A DNA stretch of 64,000 bases from Planococcus citreus (GTDB lineage Bacteria; Bacillota; Bacilli; Bacillales_A; Planococcaceae). The stretch is from the NCBI RefSeq assembly GCF_003664125.1, contig NZ_RCCP01000006.1:33698-97697 (forward strand), given 5' to 3'. How positions within the stretch are numbered: position 1 is the first letter of the stretch; each line of letters starts with the position of its first letter. This document shows, one piece after another, positions 27,636 through 35,572 of the stretch. A program made the translations under genes and the position numbers. Below the pieces are notes generated by a model, which did not search any database, was not told where the DNA came from, and saw nothing but the letters and a program-made list of their open reading frames with translations.

Positions 27636-27652
27636 ATTATTTTCCCTGGCGC

Positions 27653-28189
27653 TTAAGCGCCGCCTTTCAATGGATAAGTTTGAATTTCTTTGTATCGCGG
27701 AGTTTCCCGCGGATGAATCTCGAATAGAGAGAACGAATCGACCGCAAATTCCAGCTCTTCCAGCTGCCAGTTTTCCGACAAGCTTCCGCCTTTCCAGCGG
27801 CTGGCAAGCGTAATATGCGGCACAAACGGTTTCGGGTCAGTAACAAGCTCCAATGGCTCCAACTGTTGCTGCACAGTGTGTTGAAGTTCCATCAATTCAG
27901 GGCTGTCAGCCAGTGCGGCATAAACGATGCGCGGCGTTTCGGGATTGCCGAACGTCTTCACGCCGGCGAGTTGCAAACAAAATGGCGCTTGATCGATTTG
28001 CCCGAGCCGTTCGGCAATCTCTTCCAATTCACCGAAACGGTCTTCGCCGATAAACACCAAGGTAATATGCATATCACCCGGTGGTGTCAGGCGCTTATGC
28101 GTGGACAAATTCCAGGAATCTCTCGCTTGCCCGATTTTTTCTGCTGTTTGCCCGGGAATCCGGATTCCAATAAAATAATGCGTGCTCAT
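27653..28189 (-). CDS. thpR: RNA 2',3'-cyclic phosphodiesterase (2H family, LigT/ThpR)
   Basis: 178 aa. The two catalytic HxT motifs of the 2H superfamily are present as HITLVFIG (~43) and HITLASRW (~130), in the fold repeated twice. These enzymes hydrolyse 2',3'-cyclic phosphates on RNA or reverse 2'-5' ligation in vitro; the physiological RNA is unknown. AGAGGTG sits 7 nt before the ATG at 28189; two start codons just upstream lie within the ribosome site. Confidence 0.88.
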   Translation of the reverse strand: MSTHYFIGIRIPGQTAEKIGQARDSWNLSTHKRLTPPGDMHITLVFIGEDRFGELEEIAERLGQIDQAPFCLQLAGVKTFGNPETPRIVYAALADSPELMELQHTVQQQLEPLELVTDPKPFVPHITLASRWKGGSLSENWQLEELEFAVDSFSLFEIHPRETPRYKEIQTYPLKGGA

Positions 28190-28221
28190 CGTCATCACCT
28201 CTATTCATTATAACTGACGGG

Positions 28222-28253
28222 AACAAAAAAAGGACCAGCTCTTCACTGGTCCT
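28222..28253 (-). terminator. terminator of the D-amino acid transaminase gene
   Basis: AGGACCAG / CTGGTCCT stem, 7-nt loop, T7 on the minus strand. Confidence 0.9.
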
Positions 28254-28277
28254 GGGATTGCATAATAAGTGCAGGAA

Positions 28278-29126
28278 TCAGGAAATAACGCCCAATTTAA
28301 TCCGCGCTTCGAAAGCCTTTTGAAGTTTGCGCGTCAATTCGCCAGGCGAGCCATCCGCAATTTTCTGTCCGGAAATCTCAATGACCGGCATGACTTCGGA
28401 AGTTGTCGAAGACATGAAGAATTCATCCATCTCAAGCGCCTGCTGCTTCGTGAACGCCGTTTCTATCACGTCGATGCCCAGCTCGTCGCATAGCTCGAAG
28501 ATGACGCGTCTTGTGATGCCGTTCAAGATCAAGTTGGTCGCTGGGTGTGTGTAAAGAACTCCGTCTTTGATGCCGTACATATTCGATGATGAACCTTCCG
28601 TCACCGTATCGCCGCGGTGAAGGATCGCTTCGAAATAACCTTCTTCATAAGCCTGCTGTTTCGCCATCACATTGCCGAGCAAGTTCAAGCTCTTGATGTC
28701 GCAGCGCAACCAGCGCACGTCTTCGACCAATAGCGCTTTCACGCCGTTTTCCAGGAATTCCACAGGGCGCTCGACCGATTTCGTGTACCCGACCACAACC
28801 GGTTCAGCATTTTCGGGAAATTGATGATTTCGCGGAGCCGCTCCCCGTGTAATCTGGACATACACTTGGCCATTGTCGATCTGATTCAATTCAACCAAGT
28901 CGTGGAGCATCTTATGGAACACGTCTTTCGTGTAAGGAACCGTAATGCGGATTTTCTCTGCACTGGCATAGAAACGGTCGATGTGTTCCGTTGCCGTGAA
29001 CAAATCCCCTTCATACACGCGGATGACTTCGTAAATTCCGTCGCCGAACTGATACCCGCGGTCTTCTTTTGAAATCTCCAAATCCTGTTCTTTTACAATC
29101 TCGCCGTTAGACAAAATCCATTCCAT
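28278..29126 (-). CDS. dat: D-amino acid aminotransferase
   Basis: PLP fold-type IV transaminase, 282 aa, interconverting D-alanine and D-glutamate for wall precursors. The PLP lysine is Lys145 in RCDIKSLNLLG. DRGYQFGDGIYEV, TEGSSSN and MSSTTSEVMPVIEI are hallmarks, and the length equals the Bacillus YM-1 enzyme. Of two near-adjacent ATGs, 29126 aligns best with the family (MEWILSNGEIVK), with GAAGGA 6 nt upstream; 29132 is possible. Its start lies inside the 3' end region of pepV, so the two are probably co-transcribed. Confidence 0.93.
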   Translation of the reverse strand: MEWILSNGEIVKEQDLEISKEDRGYQFGDGIYEVIRVYEGDLFTATEHIDRFYASAEKIRITVPYTKDVFHKMLHDLVELNQIDNGQVYVQITRGAAPRNHQFPENAEPVVVGYTKSVERPVEFLENGVKALLVEDVRWLRCDIKSLNLLGNVMAKQQAYEEGYFEAILHRGDTVTEGSSSNMYGIKDGVLYTHPATNLILNGITRRVIFELCDELGIDVIETAFTKQQALEMDEFFMSSTTSEVMPVIEISGQKIADGSPGELTRKLQKAFEARIKLGVIS

Positions 29127-29148
29127 TGCCATTCCTTCTTTCCTGTAA

Positions 29149-30516
29149 TTATTTGCAAGCCAATTGATAAATGGCTTCTGCATATATCGCTGTTGCTTTT
29201 ACCAAATTGTCGATATCGACGAATTCATCGGCTTGATGCGCGACATCGGGTTCTCCCGGAAACAACATCCCGAAAGCGACGCCTTTATCGAGCACGCGTG
29301 CATAAGTCCCGCCACCGATCGCCAATAAGTCTGCCGGTTCGCCAGTCTGCTTCTCGTAAGCCTGTTGCAGTGTTTGAATAAAAGGATCCGCTGCATCCAC
29401 GTGATGCGGCTTGGAATTGGATACTATATCCACTTCAACGCCGTCTATTTGATGGCCAGCCATCAAATCATCGAATGGGCAGCTGACCGAATAGCGCATG
29501 CTGACGCGCACATCGGCACGCTCTCTTGCTTTATAGCGCATGATTCCGGCATTGAATGTCGTGTCGCCGGACGCGTCATCCGAATACAAGAGACCGAGCT
29601 TGTGCCCTCTGGAATCGCCGCTGAAATAATCGGCGATAAAGCGGATGAATTCTCCACCGTTTCCTGTAACTTTATCCTGCAAAAATTTCGCGAGCAGAAT
29701 ACCGGCATTGACGCCTGCGTCGGGTTCCATGGCGTGTGCCGATTTGCCGTATACGGTCAACACAGTTCCAACAGCATTCGGCGTACAGTCCCCTGACACC
29801 TTTTCCGTTTCGCAAAACTCCCGGAAAGCTGCATCCATCTCGCCGCTGGCCAGTGTTAGCTTTGCCACCGCACGGTCAGGCACCATATTGGTCCGTTCCC
29901 CTGAAGTAAATTCTAGCAATTCGCCGGTTTTTGCAGCACCCAGTGTGTACTGGATATCCGCGATGCCTTTTTCCGCATTGATGATCGGAAAATCCGCATC
30001 CGGCGCAAATCCGATATCCGGCATTTCCTCTGTCTGGAAATAACGCTCCACACAGCGGAAGCCGCTTTCTTCATCAGTACCAATGATCAACCTGACGCGG
30101 CGCTTGAATTCGAATCCTGCATCCTTGACCATTTTCAGCGCCAACCATGCAGCGATGGTCGGGCCTTTATCATCGATGGCTCCGCGCCCGAATAATTTCC
30201 CGTCGGCGATCTCGCCTCCGAACGGGTCTTTTGTCCACCCGTCTCCGGCTGGAACAACATCGACGTGGCCGAGAATTCCGAGAAGTTCCGGCCCTTTGCC
30301 TGTCTCCAAATGCCCTGCAACATTGGCGATATTTTTCGCCTTAAACCCTGCACGCTCGCCTTTTTCCAAAAACCAATCCAGCGCTTGCCGAACTTCTTTT
30401 CCGTAAGGAGCGTCAGGATTTCCGTCTTCGCTTAATACGCTCGGAATTGCGATCAACTCCTGCAATTCACTGAGCAATTCTTCTTTACGCCGCTCTGCTT
30501 CCTGCTGCCAATCCAT
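29149..30516 (-). CDS. pepV: M20 family dipeptidase PepV
   Basis: 455 aa zinc dipeptidase with broad specificity for Xaa-Xaa dipeptides including beta-Ala-containing ones. Metal ligands are seen in LGHVDVVPAG, RGAIDDKGP and the catalytic IGTDEESG; a C-terminal IGGGTYARV is family-specific. Length is usual (about 460). AAAGGAGTG before the ATG. It leads the pepV-dat pair and is divergent from the ytzE-like gene. Confidence 0.94.
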   Translation of the reverse strand: MDWQQEAERRKEELLSELQELIAIPSVLSEDGNPDAPYGKEVRQALDWFLEKGERAGFKAKNIANVAGHLETGKGPELLGILGHVDVVPAGDGWTKDPFGGEIADGKLFGRGAIDDKGPTIAAWLALKMVKDAGFEFKRRVRLIIGTDEESGFRCVERYFQTEEMPDIGFAPDADFPIINAEKGIADIQYTLGAAKTGELLEFTSGERTNMVPDRAVAKLTLASGEMDAAFREFCETEKVSGDCTPNAVGTVLTVYGKSAHAMEPDAGVNAGILLAKFLQDKVTGNGGEFIRFIADYFSGDSRGHKLGLLYSDDASGDTTFNAGIMRYKARERADVRVSMRYSVSCPFDDLMAGHQIDGVEVDIVSNSKPHHVDAADPFIQTLQQAYEKQTGEPADLLAIGGGTYARVLDKGVAFGMLFPGEPDVAHQADEFVDIDNLVKATAIYAEAIYQLACK

Positions 30517-30667
30517 GCCTCACACTCCTTTTTGTTATGGCTATTGTACACCTTTTTCAAATAATTTAAAGAACAGTCGGTTATTTTCAGGCACTTTTTT
30601 CTATTTCATTCATATTAAGTTCCAGTAAAGAAAACCCGAAATCATGGAATTCAAAACGTTTTTCCGC

Positions 30668-30673
30668 TATAAT
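30668..30673 (+). promoter_or_regulatory. -10 of the ytzE-like gene
   Basis: TATAAT about 147 bp before the gene. The sequence just before it, TCAAAACGTTTTTC, resembles a degenerate cre; a clear -35 is lacking. Confidence 0.5.
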
Positions 30674-30677
30674 CAAA

Positions 30678-30699
30678 TTGTCAGACAAGTCAAATTGAC
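30678..30699. promoter_or_regulatory. two adjacent 11-bp palindromes, operator-like
   Basis: TTGTCAGACAA immediately followed by GTCAAATTGAC. Each is a perfect palindrome around a central A, placed 5 bp after the -10, where a repressor would block initiation. The bound protein is unknown. Confidence 0.5.
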
Positions 30700-30819
30700 G
30701 GATTTTCTAAAAAAAGGAGCTGTCTACCGCTATTATTCCTTAATCGCTGTATACACCACACTCACGCGTCCGCTAGTCTTTGCCATTGGTACTAAAGATG
30801 AAGGAGTGGTTCTTAACTT

Positions 30820-31041
30820 ATGAAACCCACAACTGACCGCATGCTCATTCGAATCAAAGACATGTACAAGTACATTCTCGAGAACGGGACTGTGACCACA
30901 CAGGATCTGGTCGATGAATTCGGCATCACTCCTCGCACCATTCAAAGGGATTTGAATGTGTTGGCCTTTAACGAACTGATAGAAAGCCCAGTTCGGGGCA
31001 AATGGACAACGACGGAGAAAAAAGTCAAAATGACGTCTTGA
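30820..31041 (+). CDS. ytzE: small DeoR-type helix-turn-helix protein (YtzE-like)
   Basis: 73 aa, essentially only the DeoR N-terminal winged helix: HTH VTTQDLVDEFGITPRTIQRDL and wing LIESPVRGKWTTTEKK. It lacks the sugar-phosphate sensor domain, so it probably acts as a small DNA-binding protein or an antagonist. The ATG is fixed by an in-frame stop two codons upstream; AAGGAG is 13 nt away, longer than usual. The 120-nt leader and paired palindromes before it suggest autoregulation. Target genes unknown. Confidence 0.8.
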   Translation: MKPTTDRMLIRIKDMYKYILENGTVTTQDLVDEFGITPRTIQRDLNVLAFNELIESPVRGKWTTTEKKVKMTS

Positions 31042-31086
31042 AAACAAAGAAAATGACCGCAAAATTGCGGTCATTTTCTTTGTTTT
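31040..31086. terminator. long bidirectional terminator
   Basis: An almost perfect ~20-bp stem (AAAACAAAGAAAATGACCGC and complement) between convergent ytzE and the pseudouridine synthase gene, whose last codons lie in it. Confidence 0.92.
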
Positions 31087-31784
31087 AATTTAGTTAATTC
31101 ATCTTCCGTCAATTCGCGGTATTCCCCTAAAGCAAGCGTTTCATCCAGCGGGAGCGGGCCCATCGCCAAACGCTTCAAAAATACCACTTGCTTGTTCACG
31201 CTTTCGAACATGCGCTTGACCTGGTGGAATTTGCCTTCCGTAATGGTCAATTCGATTTCGGATTCTTCCCCGCTGCGTAAAATGTTCAGCTGTGCAGGCT
31301 TTGTCTCGTAACCATCATCAAGCACGACGCCTAGTTTGAACGCTTCTATATCTTCATCCGTTACGGGGCTGTTGATTCTCGCATAATAGGTTTTATCGAC
31401 ATGCTTTTTCGGCGACAATAGCTCGTGTGCCAATTTGCCGTCGTTGGTGATCAGCAGCAGCCCTTCCGTATCTTTATCGAGGCGCCCGACCGGAAACGGT
31501 TCGAAGCGCTGCTCGTCTTCTGTCAGCAAATCGATGACGGTTTCATCAAAGCGGTCTTCTGTCGCTGAAATGACGCCTTGCGGTTTGTTCATCATCAAGT
31601 AGATAAACTCCCGGTAGACGACCGGTTCACCAGCGACCGAGATTTCATCTGTTTTCTCATCGACATGAAACTTCGGATCGCGTACCGTTTCGCCGTTCAC
31701 TTCCACCGCTTTCGATTTCAGTAAGATTTTCACTTCTTTTCTTGAGCCGAATCCTGAATTCGACAACAATTTATCGATTCTCAT
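31071..31784 (-). CDS. rsuA: 16S rRNA pseudouridine synthase, RsuA family
   Basis: 237 aa. An N-terminal S4 domain (RIDKLLSNSGFGSRKEVKILL) is followed by the RsuA catalytic domain, with the active aspartate in GRLDKDTEGLLLITNDG and the C-terminal KFHQVKRMFE. The family isomerises U516 of 16S rRNA (E. coli numbering). AGGAGG before the ATG. 11 bp after the murJ stop on the same strand. Confidence 0.91.
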   Translation of the reverse strand: MRIDKLLSNSGFGSRKEVKILLKSKAVEVNGETVRDPKFHVDEKTDEISVAGEPVVYREFIYLMMNKPQGVISATEDRFDETVIDLLTEDEQRFEPFPVGRLDKDTEGLLLITNDGKLAHELLSPKKHVDKTYYARINSPVTDEDIEAFKLGVVLDDGYETKPAQLNILRSGEESEIELTITEGKFHQVKRMFESVNKQVVFLKRLAMGPLPLDETLALGEYRELTEDELTKLKQRK

Positions 31785-31795
31785 ATCTTTTCCTC

Positions 31796-33400
31796 CTAGA
31801 AGCCGAAGCGTCTTGTAATGCGCGTAATTCTCGCGCCGAGCAGCTTCTGGGCAAGCCCTGTCTTCAAGCTGAGGTATCCGTAGACAATAGCGCCCACTCC
31901 ACCGATCAGGATGATGCGGATCATCGACAAGAATTTATTATCCATGCCGATAATATAATCGAGGCCGTTCATTGCAAAATACACAGCGAACGCCATGACG
32001 GCATTCAAGATGAGAATGAGCAAAATGCGGCGGAAGACCATTTTCGAGCGGTAATTCATCGTCTTCGAAATGACGATCATGTTCATCGTGATTGCAACCA
32101 CGTAGCCGATGATCGTCGCAACGATTGCGCCGTCCGTCTCGAACCACATGATCAGCGGCGTATTCAACAATGCCTTCAGCCCGAGGCCGATCAGCAAGTT
32201 GATGATGATCCATTTTTGTTTATTGATGCCCTGCAAGATGGATGCTGTCACCGGGAATGCGGCAAACAAGATCGCGACCGGCAAATAATGCGCCAAAATC
32301 TCAGAACCGATATCACTGACTTTGTAGAACACGTGATACAGCTCATCCGACAGCATCGTCATGCCGATGACTGCAGGCAAGGTCAAGAACAAGATCAACT
32401 GGAACGACTGATCCAATGTTTTGGTTACTTGCAAGTGTTCGTTGCGCGTGAAATGCTTCGTGATGAGCGGGATGAGCGCCATCGAGAAGCCTGTCGCGAG
32501 CATGACCGGGATCATGACCAGTTTATGGGCAGTCAAATTCAAGATCCCGAGAAGGTCCGTCTCCATAATATTATTGCCGGCTGCCATTGCCCGGTTGAAG
32601 GTCATCAAATCGACGAACTGGAACAAGGGATTGGCGATGCCGAGGAAAATGACCGGTACAGCGTACAACAGGATTTCGCGGTACATATCACGCAACCGCA
32701 CGTCGTAGGATTCAACGGATGTTGCAAGCAAGTGATTGTATTCCGGCTTCTTTTTGCGCCAGAAATAATACAAAGTGACAAGTCCGCCAAGCGCCCCGAC
32801 TGCAGCCGACAAAACGGCGAACTGGATAGCGGTCTTCGGCGTGCCATCAAAGAGATAAATGACAGCGAACGCGCCGCCAAGCAGGAAGATGATGCGGACA
32901 ATCTGTTCGATCAATTGCGACACGGCGGTCGGCATCATATAGTTATAGCCTTGGAAAAAGCCGCGCCATAGGCTCATGAACGGCACGACGATCAATGCGA
33001 AGCTGACCCAACGGATGGCGTCCGCGATATCGTTTACCGAATAGATGCGCTCGTCTTCCGAAATGGTGACGCGCGCAAGCGGTTCAGCCAGCAGATAAAG
33101 CGCCAAAAACGACACAATGCCCGTGACCATCATCGTCAGCAAGCCTGAGCGCAATAATCGCCTCCCGGTTTCGTAATCCCCGAGTGAATTGTATTTAGCC
33201 GTGAACTTGGAAAACGCGATCGGCGCACCGGATATCGCCAGTGCAAGCATCAAGTTGTACGGTATGTATGCATACTGGTAAAGTCCGATATTATCTGCTC
33301 CCACCATGCTGTAGAACGGGATGATATAGATGACGCCGAGCACTTTCGACAGAAATAAACCTAAAGTTAAAATGGCGGTACCTTTAATTAATGAGGACAT
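31796..33400 (-). CDS. murJ: lipid II flippase MurJ / polysaccharide biosynthesis protein (YtgP type)
   Basis: 534 aa MOP-superfamily membrane protein with about 14 hydrophobic segments. It starts SSLIKGTAILTLGLFLSKVLGVIYIIPFY, the usual signature of the YtgP group, proven in B. subtilis to act as lipid II flippase. AGGGAG precedes the ATG at 33400; the open frame extends 30 codons upstream but that stretch has no membrane or family character. Operon with the pseudouridine synthase. Confidence 0.92.
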   Translation of the reverse strand: MSSLIKGTAILTLGLFLSKVLGVIYIIPFYSMVGADNIGLYQYAYIPYNLMLALAISGAPIAFSKFTAKYNSLGDYETGRRLLRSGLLTMMVTGIVSFLALYLLAEPLARVTISEDERIYSVNDIADAIRWVSFALIVVPFMSLWRGFFQGYNYMMPTAVSQLIEQIVRIIFLLGGAFAVIYLFDGTPKTAIQFAVLSAAVGALGGLVTLYYFWRKKKPEYNHLLATSVESYDVRLRDMYREILLYAVPVIFLGIANPLFQFVDLMTFNRAMAAGNNIMETDLLGILNLTAHKLVMIPVMLATGFSMALIPLITKHFTRNEHLQVTKTLDQSFQLILFLTLPAVIGMTMLSDELYHVFYKVSDIGSEILAHYLPVAILFAAFPVTASILQGINKQKWIIINLLIGLGLKALLNTPLIMWFETDGAIVATIIGYVVAITMNMIVISKTMNYRSKMVFRRILLILILNAVMAFAVYFAMNGLDYIIGMDNKFLSMIRIILIGGVGAIVYGYLSLKTGLAQKLLGARITRITRRFGF

Positions 33401-33531
33401 TTTGCACTCCCTGACTTTGTTCAAAATAAAAAGCAATCTACACGATAGTTTACACCTATAGACAAAATTACTCAACGTGTTTTGCCTCATCGTGTATACT
33501 GAAAAGAAAAACGAAAGTGAGTTTTTATTAT

Positions 33532-34818
33532 ATGTATGACATCATCATCATCGGCGGAGGCCCTTCCGGCTTGATGGCTTCCATCGCCGCCGCTTCGAAC
33601 GGCAAGCGTGTGCTGCTCGTCGAAAAAGGCAAAAAGCTCGGCAAGAAATTGATCATCTCCGGCGGCGGCCGCTGCAATGTGACCAACCGCCTGCCGTTGG
33701 AAGAAATCGTCCGCCACATTCCCGGGAATGGCCGTTTCATGTACAGCCCGTTTTCAGTCTTCAATAATGAAGACATCATCGAGTTTTTCGAAAACCTCGG
33801 CGTGGCGTTAAAAGAAGAAGACCACGGCCGCATGTTCCCTGTGTCAAACCGCGCACAAGACGTGGCGGATGCGATGTTTGGCGAGATGGATCGGCTCGGC
33901 GTCGAGCGAAAACTCGATTCCCCCGTCAAAAGCTTATTGATGAACGACGATAAAGTGACCGGCATCCGCCTGCACTCTGGCGAAGAATTCGAATCGCACG
34001 CAGTGGTTGTCGCAGTCGGCGGAAAAGCGGTGCCGCAAACCGGATCGACCGGAGACGGCTACCCGTGGGCAGAAAAAGCGGGACACACGGTCACCGACCT
34101 CTATCCGACGGAAGTTCCTTTGTTGTCGAATGAACCGTTCATCAAATCACGCGACCTGCAAGGGCTTGCCCTGCGCGATGTCGCTGTCACGGTGCTCAAC
34201 AAGAAAAACAAAGCGCTCGTCACGCACCAGATGGACATGCTGTTCACCCATTTCGGGCTGAGCGGGCCTGCCATCCTGCGCTGCAGCCAGTACGTCGTCA
34301 AGGAAATGAAGAAAAATGGCGGCCAAGCGGTCACCGTCCGCATCAATTCCATGCCGGATGACAACGCGGAATCGGCTTTCCAGCTGCTTAACAAGCTAAT
34401 GAAAGACGAACCGAAAAAAGCGTTGAAGAACGTTTGGAAAAGCTTGGCCCAGGAACGCTGGTTGTTGTTCCTATTGGACCGCGCAGGCATCGATCCACAA
34501 TTGACCGGCGCTGAATTGCCGGCAGATAAAGTCCGTGCGCTGGCGGCTGAAATGACGGCCTTCACGATGACTGTCTCCGGAACACAGCCGATTGAAAAAG
34601 CCTTTGTCACAGGCGGTGGTGTGTCGATCAAGGAAATCGAGCCGAAGACGATGCATTCGAAGAAAAAGCCCGGCTTGTTCTTCTGCGGCGAGATCCTCGA
34701 CATCCACGGCTACACCGGCGGCTATAATATCACGTCCGCCCTTGTCACCGGACACGTCGCAGGAAAAAACGCAGCCGAGTTCGCTGCTTCTTATCAAACC
34801 GAAAGCCCCATTGCTTAA
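33532..34818 (+). CDS. ytfP: HI0933/YtfP-family NAD(P)/FAD-dependent flavoprotein
   Basis: 428 aa. An N-terminal FAD dinucleotide site ([20 protein letters not shown]) and the family-defining [11 protein letters not shown] near residue 45 are followed by an insert domain and a second FAD contact, [19 protein letters not shown], near the end. Members are soluble flavoproteins of unsettled substrate, often annotated as aminoacetone oxidase-like. The ATG at 33532 gives the usual MYD start; a GTG 15 bp upstream is an alternative. Ends in the terminator at 34801. Confidence 0.86.
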   Translation: MYDIIIIGGGPSGLMASIAAASNGKRVLLVEKGKKLGKKLIISGGGRCNVTNRLPLEEIVRHIPGNGRFMYSPFSVFNNEDIIEFFENLGVALKEEDHGRMFPVSNRAQDVADAMFGEMDRLGVERKLDSPVKSLLMNDDKVTGIRLHSGEEFESHAVVVAVGGKAVPQTGSTGDGYPWAEKAGHTVTDLYPTEVPLLSNEPFIKSRDLQGLALRDVAVTVLNKKNKALVTHQMDMLFTHFGLSGPAILRCSQYVVKEMKKNGGQAVTVRINSMPDDNAESAFQLLNKLMKDEPKKALKNVWKSLAQERWLLFLLDRAGIDPQLTGAELPADKVRALAAEMTAFTMTVSGTQPIEKAFVTGGGVSIKEIEPKTMHSKKKPGLFFCGEILDIHGYTGGYNITSALVTGHVAGKNAAEFAASYQTESPIA

Positions 34819-34836
34819 GCAATGGGCTTTTTTCTT
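34801..34836 (+). terminator. terminator of the flavoprotein gene
   Basis: AAGCCCCATTGCTTAAGCAATGGGCTTTTTT; the stem overlaps the last codons of the gene. Confidence 0.92.
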
Positions 34837-35531
34837 TGGAATGAAATTGAAAGGGCAAATGAGAACTCACTTCTTAAAGTAGACAGAATCAAAGATAGCG
34901 GGAGTTTTCTTGTAAAGATGTTACTGAACATTGAAGTAAGTTTCTTCTTTGTATTCGCCACCTTGCTTTGGATTGGCCTCTTGCAGGAAGCCAGGAAGAC
35001 CACCTGTCTTCCTGCGTCGGCTCACCCTTGGCGCTCGGCGGCTGAGCGATTTCGTTGTGTGAAGACTGTTTAAGCAGATCTACTTCTTTAGGTAGTTGCC
35101 GGCTAGTGGGGAAATCGCTTCCCAAGAAGCGGTCGAACAGCATGTTGTTGCATTTAGTGTGGGGTAACCAGCGACATGTTTTTCAGCATGAAACAAGTTG
35201 CAAAATATGATGCATTTCTACAAGGCTCATTAATTAAAGTCGAAAAAAGATCTCCCGCTCTAAAACTAGAGACGGAGTGGAAGGAGGCTGACGCCTGTGG
35301 GACCGCGCGGGCTGGCGAGACAAACGTGTCGCGCACTTTGCGACACGTTGGCTCAACACCCGCCCCACGGCAAGCAGCCCCCTGAAACGCAGTCGAATTG
35401 CGGAAGCTATTCTATTCACTTCATTTATCTTTCTGTCGCATCAACTGCATGACTCGCATCCTGCGAGCCCCAAGCAGCCATTGGAGTGCCGTCGAATAAC
35501 AGAAACTATTTAATTCTCTAATTTAGTATCA
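34837..35531. other. non-coding block rich in hairpins
   Basis: About 700 bp without a credible gene between two genes. Visible are a 9-bp stem CAGGAAGAC/GTCTTCCTG (34992-35014), distant arms AGCGATTTC (35045) and GAAATCGCT (35111), a 10-bp stem AACGTGTCGC/GCGACACGTT (35323-35349), a small stem CTCGCA/TGCGAG (35454-35467), and a direct repeat (separate entry). The stretch CTGACGCCTGTGGGACCGCGCGGGC ... CCCGCCCCACGGC looks like the extragenic repeat elements scattered through Bacillaceae and Planococcaceae genomes. Short frames here have no ribosome site or family resemblance. Confidence 0.6.
35371..35510. repeat. degenerate ~40-bp direct repeat
   Basis: Segment 35371-35411 (CAAGCAGCC ... GTCGAAT ... 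GAAGCTATT) recurs at 35471-35510 (CAAGCAGCC ... GTCGAAT ... GAAACTATT), 100 bp apart, sharing about 28 of 40 bases. It looks like two 3' ends of the same extragenic element. Confidence 0.65.
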
Positions 35532-35566
35532 CAAAAAGCCGCCAGAGAAATTTCCCTGGCGGCTTT
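35532..35566 (-). terminator. terminator of leuS
   Basis: AAAGCCGCCAG / CTGGCGGCTTT stem, T5 on the minus strand. Confidence 0.93.
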
Positions 35567-35572
35567 CATTAT

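Noticed and set aside
31742..32971. 409-codon open frame on the plus strand across murJ
   Set aside because: Antisense to a clear membrane protein gene; His/Asp/Gln-rich composition is what reading a hydrophobic gene backwards gives; no ribosome site.
35176..35385. 69-codon frame in the intergenic block
   Set aside because: No ribosome site; overlaps hairpins and the repeat element; composition not protein-like.
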